Shown here: positions 37,401-48,941 of the stretch, in pieces
Layout: each line of letters starts with the position of its first letter
Numbering within the stretch: the first letter of the stretch is position 1
Source of the DNA: Mytilisepta virgata
Lineage: Eukaryota > Mollusca > Bivalvia > Mytilida > Mytilidae
DNA: 64,000 bases
Assembly: GCA_028015205.1 (NCBI GenBank)
Contig: CM051514.1
Span: 35,480,150 to 35,544,149 of the forward strand
Reading direction: 5' to 3'
Program-made: the position numbers and the translations under genes
Notes under the pieces: model-generated
Told to the model about the DNA's origin: nothing
Databases searched by the model: none
The model's input: only the letters and a program-made list of their open reading frames with translations

Positions 37401-40400
37401 TTAGGAAGTCCTTTTTTCAGAGATGTGTCCGATTTCGTTGATTGTGAACCAAGATGGCCACCACAGCAGAACTTAGTTTAACATAGGACCCTATGGGAAA
37501 TTCACTCAAAAATCTTCTTGTCTGAAACCACTAAGCCAATTAGAATTAGACTTGGTAGCAATGGTCCTTAGATGGTCCTCTTTCAGAATTTTGTGCGATG
37601 ACCCAGACTGTCAACAAAGATGGCCGCCACACCCGAACTTAGTTTAACATAGGACCGTATGGAAAAATTCATTGAAAAATCTTCTTGTCTGAAACCACTT
37701 GACATATTGGAGCCAGACTTGGCAGCATTGGTCCTTAGGAGGTCCTCTTTCAGAAATGTGTCCAATCACCCGGATTGTCAACCAAGATGGCTGCCACACC
37801 GAACTTTGTTAAATATTGGACCCTATAGGAAAATTCATTTAAAAATCTTCTTGTGTGAAACCGCTTAGCCACTTGGAACAAGACTTAGCAGAAATGGTCC
37901 TTAGATGGTTCTCTTTTAGAAATGTATCCGTTGACCTGGACTGTCAACCAAGATGACTGCCACAGTTGAAATTAGTTTAACATAGAATCCTATAGAAAAA
38001 CCAGCCAAATTGACTGCAACACTTAAATTTTTAGGTCTGCTCAAGGTGAAAAGTTAAATCCAGGTGAGTGATACAGGCTCTTGAGAGCCTCTAGTTTATA
38101 TCAAGGCTCTTGAAGTAAACTGGATATTTTGTGCAAGATAATCTACTCACACAATGGTAAAAATTATATTTTGTATTTTTTTTTTCATTTTCAGTTTACA
38201 TACATAATGTTGCACAACACAAAAGGGACCCCATTTGGAACCCCAGAACAGGGAAAAGCAAGAACACAAACCACATGGGAACAGATTGATTGTGGACAAC
38301 AGTTTACACCAACGAGAAAATTTTTGACTATTGTGCCTATAGTGTTGTAAGTTTGAAGGAGTACTGAAAATGAAGCACAATCTTGTTAACTCAACTGGCT
38401 TTAAGATATTAAAAGGCCATGTGAGTTTGTCGTCACTCAATCTCTGTCATCCTCCCATTGTCAAGTCATATTTATGCAAAATTATTCTTCTTTGAAACCA
38501 CTGGACTAATTAGCATCAATGTGAGTGGTCTAATGGTCTGTATATCTTTTGATGATTTTCACTTTTGTTGTTCCAGAGTTATGGAACTTACTTTGTCCAA
38601 ATATGAGCAATTTTTCACGTGTCGTGCACTAACTGCAGTATGCCTTGACTGATTTTTTTATACGCCCGTCAAAATTTAGACGGGACGTATAATGGTATAC
38701 AAATGTCCTCTGTCCGTCTGTCTGTCTGTCGTGCCATCTGTCCGTCGTAAACATGTCGCACCGTAACTTGAGAACGACTCATCCAAATTTCACGAAACTT
38801 AACATGGTTGTTTCGTATGATGGTCAAACGATCTGTGTACTTTTTGGTGAAAATAAGATTAAAACTTTTTGAGTTACGGGACTTTGTAACTAAAACAGAA
38901 GTGTGTTTTTTTTTCACATGTCGCGCCGTATCTCAAAAACGATTTATGATTATTGCTTAAAACTTTATACACTTCTTAGTTATATTAATCTAAAGATCTG
39001 TATACTTTTTGGTGGTGATTCAAAATTTTATTTTAGAATTTTTTAGTTTTTTGTAAAAAAAAAAGGGGACGGGGGGGGTTTCACATGTTGCGCCGTGTCT
39101 CAAAAACGATTTATGATTATTGCTTAAAACTTTATACACTTCTTAGTTATATTAATCTAAAGATCTGTATACTTTTTGGTGATGATTCAAAATTTTATTT
39201 TAGAGTTATTGAGTTTTTGGAAAAAAAAAGGGGCGTTTTCACATGTCTTGCCGTATCTCAAAAACGATTTATGATTATTGCATAAAACTTTACACACTTC
39301 TTAGTTATATTAATCTGAAGATTTGTATACTTTTTCGTGATGATTCTTTATTTTATTTTTGAGTTATTGAAATTTAATTGAGCTTTTTGGTAAAAAAAGG
39401 TAGTCTTTTTTGGTCACATTTTGCGCCGTGTCTCTATTGCTTAAAAGTTTACACACTTATGTTTTGCCGGGTTTCCATGTACATCCCACCAGCAGCTCCA
39501 CTAAATAAAGGAGGATTCCAAAAACATTTATTATGTTTTTTTCACAAGACGACCGGCGTATCATGCGCTCGTGGCGCAGCTGTTTATTTCTAACTTCTAC
39601 ACATTCTTACAAATGGTGGTCTGAAAGTGTGTATACTTTTCGATGATTTTTGCTTTTGTCTTTACAGAATTACGGGACTTAGATTGTCCAAATATAAGCA
39701 AGTACGCCTTGACTGATTTTTGTGAAACTTTTACACATTCTTACAAATGGGGGTCTGAGGGTCTGTATACTTTTTGACAATTTCCAAATATAAGCAATTT
39801 TTTTATAAATATAAAATTTTCTGCTTACACAAAGATGACATTTGGTTTGTTGTTACACTGTTATACAAATGTAATATAGATATGTTAACCCTTTGAAAAA
39901 GTAACATGACACTTAATTTACTAAAACAAAATCAATATTTTCCTATCGGGCGTGTATCATGCGCATGCCCATGAGGCACAGCTGTTTATTTTTTCAAGAA
40001 GTTCAAACCATATTGAATTTTAGGACAAACCTGGTTTTTATATGACCGCAAAATTTTTGCGGTCGTATATTGGTATGACGTTGGCGTCGTCGTCGTCGTC
40101 GTCCTCGTCTGCGTCGTCGTCAGCGTCATCGTCCGAAGACATTTGGTTTTCGCACTATAACTTTAGTATAAGTTAATAGAAATCTATGAAATTTAAACAC
40201 AAGGTTTATGACCACAAAAGGAAGGTTGGGATTGATTTTGGGAGTTTTGGTCCCAACAGTTTAAGAATCAGGGGCCAAAAAAGGGCCCAATAAGCATTTT
40301 TCTTGGTTTTCGCACAATAACTCTAGTATAAGTAAATAGAAATCTATGAAATTTTAACACAAGGTTTATGACCACAAAAGGAAGGTTGGGATTGTTTTTG

Positions 40401-43025
40401 GGAGTTTTGGTCCCAACAGTTTAGGAATTAGGGGCTAAAAAAGGGTCCAAATAAGCATTTTTCTTGGTTTTTGCACAATAACTTTAGTATAAGTAAATAG
40501 AAATCTATGAAATTTAAACACAAGGTTTATGACCACAAAAGGAAGGTTGGGATTGATTTTTGGAGTTTTGGTCCCAACAGTTTAGGAATTAGGGGCCAAA
40601 AGGGTCCAAAATTAAACTTTGTTTGATTTCATCGAAAATTGAACTATTGGGGTTCTTTGATATGCCGAATCTAACCGTGCTTTTAGATTCTTAATTTTTG
40701 GTCCCGTTTTCAAATTGGTCTACATTAAGGTCCAAAGGGTCCAAAATTAAACTTAGTTTGATTTTAACAAAAATTGAATTCTTTGGGTTCTTTGATATGC
40801 TGAATCTAAACATGTACTTAGTTGTTTTATTATGGGCCCAGTTTTCAAGTTGGTCCAAATCGGGGTCCAAAATTAAACTTTGTTTGATTTCATCGAAAAT
40901 TGAACTATTGGGGTTCTTTGATATGCCGAATCTAACTGTGCATTTAGATTCTTAATTTTTGGTCCCGTTTTCAAATTGGTCTACATTAAGGTCCAAAGGG
41001 TCCAAAATTAAACTTAGTTTGATTTTAACAAAAATTGAATTCTTGAGGTTCTTTGATATGCTGAATCTAAACATGTACTTAGTTTTTTTATTATGGGCCC
41101 AGTTTTCAAGTTGGTCCAAATCGGGGTCCAAAATTAAACTTTGTTTGATTTCATCGAAAATTGAACTATTGGGGTTCTTTGATATGCCGAATCTAACCGT
41201 GCATTTAGATTCTTAATTTTTGGTCCCGTTTTCGAATTGGTCTACAATAAGGTCCAAAGGGTCCAAAATTAAACTTAGTTTGATTTTAACAAAAATTGAA
41301 TTCTTGGGGTTCTTTGATATGCTGAATCTAAACATGTACTTAGTTTTTTTTATTATGGGCCCAGTTTTCAAGTTGGTCCAAATCGGGGTCCAAAATTAAA
41401 GCTAAAAAAGGGGTAAATTTTTTTTTTTTTTTGGGGGGGGGGGGGGGGGGGGCAATTCTCCACAGCATATTGTATTGCACAAGAAGCAAAAAATTGAATA
41501 TAAATTCAAATCATATGACCAATTCTAAGTTCTTTATTTCAGTTATTCTGTGTCAGAAACCTATTATGTGTCAAATATTTGAAGAAATTTTCAATTGCAC
41601 AGTATTGTGCAATAGCAAGAAATTGATATGTGTGCCCTGTTATCAAAACCTTATTATTAACAAATTCCATGACTATGATGTCATTTTCTATTTTAATATG
41701 TTATGGTGTATTTAAATGGGCTGTTATGGTTGCAAAGTATAAAGAAATGGGGGGGGGGTTGAAAACAAAATTTAGAGGGGGGGTAAATGAGAAATTGGGG
41801 AGGGGGTAATTTTTTTCTCATTTCATATTTCATAAATTAAAAAGAAAATTTCAAATTTTTTTAGCAAAAAAAGGGGGGGGGTTACAATAAATTTTATTGT
41901 TTTTTTTGGGGGGGGGGAGGAGGGGGGGGGGTCAATGCATAGTGTATTGCACAAAAGCTAAAAAAAGGGGTAAATTATTATTTTTTTTTGGGGGGGGGGG
42001 CAATTCTCCACAGCATATTGTATTGCACAAGAAGCAAAAAATTGAATATAAATTCAAATCATATGACCAATTCTAAGTTCTTTGATTTCAGTTATTCTGT
42101 GTCAGAAACCTATTATGTGTCAAATATTTGAAGAAATTTTCAATTGCACAGTATTGCACAATAGCAAGAAATCTTCAATTGCACAGTATTGCACAATAGC
42201 AAGAAATTGATATGTGTGCCCAATTTTAAATTTTAAATTGGTTATTTCTGATTTATATATAAAAACAAATAATACTGATATGGTTTGAATAGGTAAATTA
42301 AAAAATTTTAAGTTCTTAGACAACATTCATTCTGTGTCAGAAACCTGTGCTGTGTCAAATATTTATTCACAATCCAAATTCAGTATTGTATCAAGCTTGA
42401 ATGTTGTGTTCATAATTGCCCCAACTATTCAGGGTTCGACATCTGCGGTCGTATCTAGCTGCGCGGAGCATTTTATTTTTATTTTAAATGTAAAAAGATT
42501 TTAGTGAACTCAAGAAATCAGTTTCTTAAGAATGTGGAATACAAAGCAAGGCTGAATTTATTACTGTAAGTCAAAAATATGCTGAATATAAATTTGACCA
42601 AGTCCATCATTATACATTGTCGATATTATTTTGTTCATTGTAATGTTGAAACTTATCAAATTCTGGTGTAAACAGATGATATTAATGAGAAATAAGTCAT
42701 AAGACTTCAAATATACAAAAACAAGCAAAAGAAAAAAACACAAACCTTTTACTGGATTTAACAATATAAAGAAGATTTATTTACATATTGAACCTTATTT
42801 TTGTACAGACTGTTAACATTGAGAAGAAAACAGATGATTTGTATTAATTATTCTTTTGATTCTTGATATGATCTTAATTCTCTTTTCAGATTTTTCCTTG
42901 CAAGTTTCTATACGAAATATGACACAGTACATTTTTTTGTCAACTTGGGAGCTCTTGGTTTGGGTGTTATACCAAAATTACCAATGTTACATGGAGTCAG
43001 AATATTTGGAATAAACAAATGGTGA
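28249..43025 (+). CDS. ORMDL: ORMDL sphingolipid-biosynthesis regulator (coding exons 2-4)
   Basis: Small ER membrane protein with four hydrophobic segments. The family binds serine palmitoyltransferase and inhibits it when ceramide is high. Coding exons 28259-28432, 38195-38346 and 42890-43025 join in phase to 153 codons plus TGA, the same length as human ORMDL1-3. Seen: start [12 protein letters not shown]; hydrophobic segments near residues 22-42 and 44-56; the family signatures [40 protein letters not shown], and the C-terminal [15 protein letters not shown]. The exon carrying the ATG starts at 28249 after an AG acceptor, so at least one untranslated exon lies upstream. Introns are about 9.8 and 4.5 kb and full of repeats. 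Residue 13 is Thr where human proteins have Asn (see findings). Which vertebrate paralogue it matches cannot be stated; invertebrates usually have one copy. Confidence 0.95.
29767..30105. repeat. 30-bp minisatellite, about 11 copies
   Basis: Copies of a 30-bp unit (GTACATGTATATAGTGAAAT, then ACCTTATACT) run head to tail without spacers, and differ at only a few sites (GTGCATG, GCCTT variants). As 30 is a multiple of three, frames stay open on both strands (up to 149 codons). These frames are artefacts of the repeat. Confidence 0.95.
30750..31600 (+). repeat. Tandem-core dispersed repeat (GTAAGCGCAACTCC family)
   Basis: It begins at a hairpin-like CCCCCCACAAACAGTTTTGG followed by GGG and a CTGTCTGTCC tract. 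Then four to five copies of a unit of about 130-180 bp run with GTAAGCGCAACTCCTCCTAA and TTCAATGGATTTTGATGAA. Later copies are truncated. No coding sequence. Confidence 0.7.
32150..32560 (+). repeat. Imperfect tandem array of about 100 bp
   Basis: About four copies sharing CCTTAATTGACAAGGATTGT, GTTGGTGGTTCTCCTGC and CACAATGTGGTCC. Copies drift in length. The 70-74-codon frames at 32253 and 32365 cross it and are not supported as genes. Confidence 0.65.
32688..33065 (+). repeat. Dispersed repeat with terminal hairpin (ATGCCCC family)
   Basis: It starts with the stem ATGCCCCGCCACGAATGTGG, closing with CTGGGGCAT. Then come GTCTGTCCGTATGTCC and two copies of a block with AGAAACCTATAGTAATATATC. 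The right end has GGGCGGGG, the inverse of the left CCCCGCC. Same plan as 38660 and 40037. Confidence 0.7.
35398..35445 (+). repeat. Truncated tRNA-derived SINE head
   Basis: GCCTCAGTGGTCTCGTGGTA from 35398 matches the A-box portion of the SINE at 10785-10855. The B box is absent; the similarity stops near 35435. It lies in the long ORMDL intron between 28433 and 38194. Confidence 0.6.
36325..38095 (+). repeat. Dispersed repeat with tandem core (AGCTCACCTG family)
   Basis: It starts with a stem-loop, AGCTCACCTGACTCAAAGGG then TCAAGTGAGCT. It has about seven copies of a unit of about 170 bp (GAAACCACTTGACCAATTGG, then GGTCCTTAGATGGTCCTCTT and AACCAAGATGGCCGCCACA). The right end has AGGTGAGTGATA, the inverse of the left stem, and the hairpin AGGCTCTTGAGAGCCT. 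It ends about 100 bp before ORMDL's middle exon. Confidence 0.8.
38195..38346 (+). CDS. ORMDL: ORMDL middle coding exon
   Basis: 152 nt after a pyrimidine-rich acceptor (AG 38193-38194), ending two bases into a Leu codon before donor GTAAGT at 38347. It encodes the most conserved cytosolic loop of the family ([14 protein letters not shown] to [11 protein letters not shown]). It lies about 100 bp after the end of a long dispersed repeat. Confidence 0.94.
38660..39990 (+). repeat. Dispersed repeat with tandem core (ACGCCCGTC family)
   Basis: It starts ATACGCCCGTCAAAATTTAG with a stem closed by ACGGGACGTAT, and a CTGTCCGTCTGTCTGTC tract. Three to four copies of a unit of about 150 bp follow (CTCAAAAACGATTTATGATT, then TACACTTCTTAGTTATATTA). 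Two right ends are visible: 39548-39590 with TGCGCTCGTGGCGCA, and 39944-39990 with CGGGCGTGTATCATGCGC. So it may be a compound of two copies. Confidence 0.75.
40037..42473 (+). repeat. 2.4 kb dispersed repeat, copy 1 (ORMDL intron 3)
   Basis: The left end is a stem, GACCGCAAAATTTTTGCGGT, and a run of GTCGTC triplets. Then come three units of about 162 bp (AAACACAAGGTTTATGACCA), three units of about 261 bp (GGGGTTCTTTGATATGCCGA) and a duplicated 3' block with G-runs. The right end TGCGGTCGTATCTAGCTGCG inverts the left stem. The 85-codon frames at 40698 and 40959 are two copies of the 261-bp unit, not genes. Copy 2 is at 46527-48941. Confidence 0.9.
42890..43025 (+). CDS. ORMDL: ORMDL terminal coding exon
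   Basis: 136 nt from acceptor AG at 42888-42889; the first base completes the split Leu codon. It encodes [11 protein letters not shown] to GINKW, then TGA at 43023-43025. It has too few Met codons to appear as a standalone frame; it was found by reading for the expected family C-terminus. The 3' UTR continues downstream; its end was not identified. Confidence 0.94.
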
Positions 43026-46000
43026 AAGTCCAATCAGGATCAGCATTTTGTTTTTTGATACTTGAATTTTATGATTTTGTAAAAACAATTCTGATTGGCT
43101 ATTTGAGGAATATGTGACTCAAGGATCAGTATCTTAAATCCATCGTATTATGTTCATTTTAAGAATGTGTGATGTATGATCGATATTATTTTATGGGAAG
43201 AAGTGGAAAAGGCCAGGGTTTTAGGAGCCTAAGGAGAGTTATAAGTGAAAAAATGCAATATAATTCACAAAAAAGCTAAATATTTATTTTTTGGTGTTTT
43301 ATTGGCCTTTTGATAAATATTGAAATTTTATAATACAAATAAGTCAAACCTGTTTATGCAGGTCACCAACGGGAAGAAAAATGAATACCCTTTATGAGTG
43401 AGGTGTCCTTTATACAGAGGTCTATTTTAATGCTATGTGCACGACAGTGGTATTTTCACAATGGCCTTTATTGTTATTAAATTATAAAATTATATTCATT
43501 GGTTTCAGGGAGTATTATATTCAATTTTTTTTAAAGGAATTCCAAATTTTGTAGTTTGGTTTTGTCCATTATGATTTCGTTATTACAACATGGCTTCTGT
43601 TACAACATTTATGTTTTTTTTCCTGGTTGGCTGAATAATCCCTGTGATTACTACATAGCTGTGCCCTTTAATCAGGTTTTTCGTATTTGAGTTATAAAAG
43701 TTCTTTCATTTTTAACCAATGTAAATGAATTTATTGATCAGTAATAATTATGTTTTAACCAGATTTTGACAACCAACAAAATACAATTATTTGTTTGATG
43801 ATGTGCAGCAGTCAAGTGGGCGGCTCCAAAAAGTTTTGAAGGAAAGTCTGGTCTTCTGTCACAGCTTCTTGTCTTCATGTAGTTTCTGTTGATTTAAACC
43901 TATTGTGAAAAATGCATACAATTGATTTGTTTTGGTAAGGGAATACAAATAATTTTGAAGAAATTTTAAAGTTTCCTGTATTGAAGACAATAGAATGAGA
44001 AAATTTTAAAAATTTTCAGCGTCTGATATATATTTTACACAATTTAAAGTGAAAAAGAATTTTAAAAAAATAAATTGTTTCGTTAATGTTTAATCGATTA
44101 TATTGTGTTCTTATTTTCTATGATTGTCTGGAATTTCGAAATGTGATACATATGCTGTTGTGGCATACAGTTTGTTTTATCGTGTTCTATATGTTGACAG
44201 TCGTATGTGCTTTTGAAGCACACTGCTCCTTTTTGTTGAGCCTGCAACTTTTGTTGCCGAAGCGAGACATAGCGATTCCGTCATTGTCGGCAGTGTCAAC
44301 ATTTACATTCACTCTGTGGTTAAAGTTTTGTAATTATTTTTGTAACATAGGTCTGATGAATTTTCACCTTGTATGGAATTTTTCTCATTATAGACTATGT
44401 TCAAGAAGAGATGTATTAACTAAGCCCTTGAAAAAATATTAATTTTTTATCATCAGAACTTTCAAAAGTTTTTGGTCAAATTCTGAGTTGCTTTGTTTGT
44501 TGAAAATAAATATTTTCTGTGTTTCAGAAAAAAGTATGAAATTAAAAAATGAGGATGTGGGATTAATTAAGAGTAGACACTGTTTCATCAATACTTATTG
44601 GTGCTAGTTTAAAATGACAGGCTTTATTTATTAGATTGATTGATTGATTGGAGTTTAACACTTCAGACACATAATGTTAATGCTAGTCTTAAAGACAAAT
44701 CCTACTTTTGTTTCTGCGCATATTGTTTTTGAACATTATTGTTTCGCAATTTGTCTATGACGTTGTACGATATTCCACGAAATTCTCATTACCGGTAGCC
44801 ATCATGCAAGGGTTGCCCCTATCCGCCACTAGTGATAGTGAACATCTTGTTAAATATGGCCAGACTCCCGACCGTTGAACTTTTTAGAGTATTTTCATAA
44901 AAGATAAGTGGGATGGAAATCAATACAATGCGAGAAAAAAGAAACTCATATTTTTATTAGCTTAATTGACAGATGATACCAGTAAGAATATATGTACCAG
45001 ATATCAACAATTTATTATTGGTAAATCTGAATAGTAGGATATGTCTTTAAAAAAATTCCTCTCAAACATAATATTTAACAGTGAAATTTTAATTGATTTC
45101 TGGAACTGTTCAGAAACAATCCAGTCTTCATAATGAAATATTTAGGTAGAATTCGATAAAGATTTCTATACGGCCATTTTTGAAGTTTAAAAAAGAAAGT
45201 TAAAGCCATCTGATGTGCATTTATGAGTGAAAAATAATAATTAATAAAGTCCTGGCGATGCCAATTCTTATCGGGTTTTACCAATAAATGTCAGAAATTT
45301 GAATGCCGTTAGTGACCACACAAGTTATCTCCTCTTTATTTTTAAATTCAAATCTTTTGACGGATAAATTTATTAGGCATTGATGAAAAGGAAATTTTAA
45401 TAAATGCTTAATCACTGCCTCATTGTATGTGAATATGATTGGTCAGTTTATATTTGTGAACTTTTAATATTACACATTATCATTATTTTATTATGGTTAA
45501 TTTACTATTAAGGTGGGTATTAAAGCAAAAAGATTTGTTTTTACCCTGATCCCAGTTTCATGATTTCATGGGCTGAAAAATAAACATATATGTGCGTATC
45601 TTAAATTAATGGATTTCAAAATCATATTTTAAAAAATGATGTGGAAAGTGTTTCATTTTAGAAAAAAAGACATTTTTTCTTTTTCCATATAATTAAAAGT
45701 CCTAATTTTTTTCATATTTCTAATGTGAGGTGATGAATTTTTTTTCATAATTGTTTTGATTATTAAATTTGTGATTCATGAGCACATGAAATCTGTGAAA
45801 ACACCATGAATAATAATTCCTTCAAAGTGCTGTAGTTGTATATATAGTTTAAAGGATATATTGATTAATTTATGTTAAGAACTTCGTTTAACATATTCCT
45901 TGCTATGACGAAAATCACTCTATGTACAACATGTAATATGGTAATTGATTTATGATCAATTATTTATTAAGTGGTGGTCCGATTGCTGCAGAAATTTTTC

Positions 46001-46526
46001 AGCAAATATTTGTTTAATTTTTTTTATGTTTATTTGGGTTTTTATATGAATTTGGAATGTATATGTGAATGATATTAGGGACCAGAATTATTACTATATC
46101 TATGATTAAGATATGAAAGTACATTTATCTCTCGTTATCTCAAAAATGTTTATGTGGTCCCAAATGTACAGAGCAAATATATGTGTTTTGACTCCTGTTT
46201 AGTCAAATTTTCTTCTATCTCGAACTAAATTGGGAGGCCAAGATTTTATAAACAGCAAAAATTGTATTCCTTATGTTGTAGTAATTATCATTGTCACAGG
46301 TAATTTTCATTTCCAGTAATTGACAATCAGTGTCTTGTTTTTTTGTGCTTTTAATTTATTGTGAATTCACCTTGATTTGTTGATAACAATTCATGTTGAG
46401 TTATTAATTAGTATTAATTTATCTACAAACCTTTGTAATCAACAAGTTAATCAACTTAATGATTTAATTTTTGCCGTGCATTTGGTGCGTATACGTTACG
46501 GATTACATCATGGACCGTCAAATCTT
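43026..46526 (+). other. ORMDL 3' UTR and downstream region
   Basis: AT-rich sequence without a recognised gene. AATAAA occurs near 44067 and 44513, either of which could signal polyadenylation; neither can be confirmed. At 44636-44680 a GATTGATTGATTGG tract marks a SINE-like fragment. The 118-codon frame at 44086-44442 is hydrophobic and Cys-rich but shows no family similarity I can name. Confidence 0.5.
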
Positions 46527-48941
46527 TTTATACGACCGCAAAATTTTTGCGGTCGTATATTGGTATGACGTTGGCGTCGTCGTCGTCGTCGTCCGTCGTC
46601 CGTCGGAGTCTGTAGACATTTGGTTTTCGCACTATAACTTTAGTATAAGTTAATAGAAATCTATGAAATTTAAACACAAGGTTTATGACCACAAAAGGAA
46701 GGTTGGGATTGATTTTGGGAGTTTTGGTCCCAACAGTTTAAGAATCAGGGGCCAAAAAAGGGCCCAATAAGCATTTTTCTTGGTTTTCGCACAATAACTC
46801 TAGTATAAGTAAATAGAAATCTATGAAATTTTAACACAAGGTTTATGACCACAAAAGGAAGGTTGGGATTGTTTTTGGGAGTTTTGGTCCCAACAGTTTA
46901 GGAATTAGGGGCTAAAAAAGGCCCAAATAAGCATTTGTCTTGGTTTTTGCACAATAACTTTAGTATAAGTAAATAGAAATCTATGAAATTTAAACACAAG
47001 GTTTATGACCACAAAAGGAAGGTTGGGATTGATTTTTGGAGTTTTGGTCCCAACAGTTTAGGAATTAGGGGCCAAAAGGGTCCAAAATTAAACTTTGTTT
47101 GATTTCATCGAAAATTGAACTATTGGGGTTCTTTGATATGCCGAATCTAACCGTGCATTTAGATTCTTAATTTTTGGTCCCGTTTTCAAATTGGTCTACA
47201 TTAAGGTCCAAAGGGTCCAAAATTAAACTTAGTTTGATTTTAACAAAAATTGAATTCTTGGGGTTCTTTGATATGCTGAATCTAAACATGTACTTAGTTT
47301 TTTTTATTATGGGCCCAGTTTTCAAGTTGGTCCAAATCGGGGTCCAAAATTAAACTTTGTTTGATTTCATCGAAAATTGAACTATTGGGGTTCTTTGATA
47401 TGCCGAATCTAACCGTGCATTTAGATTCTTAATTTTTGGTCCCGTTTTCAAATTGGTCTACATTAAGGTCCAAAGGGTCCAAAATTAAACTTAGTTTGAT
47501 TTTAACAAAAATTGAATTCTTGGGGTTCTTTGATATGCTGAATCTAAACATGTACTTAGTTTTTTTATTATGGGCCCAGTTTTCAAGTTGGTCCAAATCG
47601 GGGTCCAAAATTAAAGCTAAAAAAGGGGTAAATTATTTTTTTTGGGGGGTGGGGGCAATTCTCCACAGCATATTGTATCGCACAAGAATTCAAAAATTGA
47701 ATATAAATTCAAATCATATGACCAATTCTAAGTTCTTTATTTCAGTTATTCTGTTTTAGAAACCTATTATGTGTCAAATATTTCAAGAAATTTTCAATTA
47801 CACAGTATTGTGCAATAGCAAGAATCAGTATAATTTAAACCAATTTACATTATTTACATTACAATTAAAGGATAACTTCAGTAACACCCAACAATGACTT
47901 CAATCCAAACATATATATTGAATAAACTTACAAATCAGAAATTTTAAAATTATATGATACTAACATACATACTACTGCTAACAATTAAATATGACTTAGA
48001 GCAAATATGACAACATGATTATAAAAATATGTACAAAGAGGGATAACTCTTTTTTTTATCTCAAATTTTGAATATGTGCTGATGAAGCTTTTTTGTTTAT
48101 CTCATCTAAACTGCTTTTAAATTATGCATATTTAAAATTTGCCATCCATGACTATGATGTCATTTTCTATTTTAATACGTTATGGTGTATTTAAATGGGC
48201 TGTTATGGTTGCAAAGTATCAAGAGAAATGGGGGGGGGGGGGGGGGGGGTGAAAACAAAATTTAGGGGGGGGGGGGGGAATGAGAAATTGGGGAGGGGGC
48301 AATTTTTTTCTCATTTCATAATTCATAAATTAAAAAGGAAATTTCAAATTTTTTTTAGCAAAAAAGGGGGGGTTACAATAAATTTTATTGTTTTTTGTTG
48401 TTTTTTTTTTGGGAGGGGGAGTCAATGTGCAACTTCATAGTGTATTGCACAAAAGCTAAAAAAGGGGTAAATTTTTTTTTTTTTTTTTTTGGGGGGGGGG
48501 GGGCAATTCTCCACAGCATATTGTATTGCACAAGAAGCAAAAAATTGAATATAAATTGAAATCATATGACCAATTCTAAGTTCTTTGGTTTCAGTTATTC
48601 TGTGTCAGAAACCTATTATGTGTCAAATATTTGAAGAAATTTTCAATTGCACAGTATTGCGCAATAGCAAGAAATTGATATGTGTGCCCAATTTTAAATT
48701 GGTTATTTCTGATTTATATATAAAAACAAAAAATACTGATATGGTTTGAATAGGTAAATTAAAAATTTTTAAGTTCTTAGACAACATTCATTCTGTGTCA
48801 GAAACCTATGCTGTGTCAAATATTTATTCACAATCCAAATTCAGTATTGTATCAAGCTTGAATGTTGTGTTCATAATTGCCCCAACTATTCAGGGTTCGA
48901 CATCTGCGGTCGTATCTAGCTGCGCCCAGCGGAGCATTTTA
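46527..48941 (+). repeat. 2.4 kb dispersed repeat, copy 2 (downstream of ORMDL)
   Basis: Nearly the same sequence and order as copy 1: same left stem at 46532-46551, GTCGTC run, three 162-bp units, two 261-bp units (one fewer than copy 1) and two G-rich 3' blocks. An extra AT-rich segment is present at about 47830-48150. The right end, GCTGCGCCCAGCGGAGC, is a fuller hairpin than in copy 1. It is a direct repeat of copy 1, so the last ORMDL exon lies between them. Confidence 0.9.

Larger units (their letters stand above)
28433..38194 (+). other. ORMDL intron 2 (9.8 kb)
   Basis: GT donor at 28433, AG acceptor at 38193. Between them are the 30-bp minisatellite, three tandem-core dispersed repeats (30750, 32688, 36325), a tandem array at 32150, a truncated SINE and otherwise AT-rich sequence. 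Segments 28510-29760 and 33070-35390 show nothing recognisable to me. Confidence 0.8.

Noticed and set aside
40698..41216. Two near-identical 85-codon frames, suggesting a duplicated gene
   Set aside because: They are two units of the 261-bp core of a dispersed repeat; the same sequence occurs at 47436 with different continuation.
44086..44442. 118-codon frame downstream of ORMDL
   Set aside because: Hydrophobic, with Met start, but no motif, no splice context and base composition like the surrounding AT-rich DNA; it lies in the probable ORMDL 3' UTR or just beyond.
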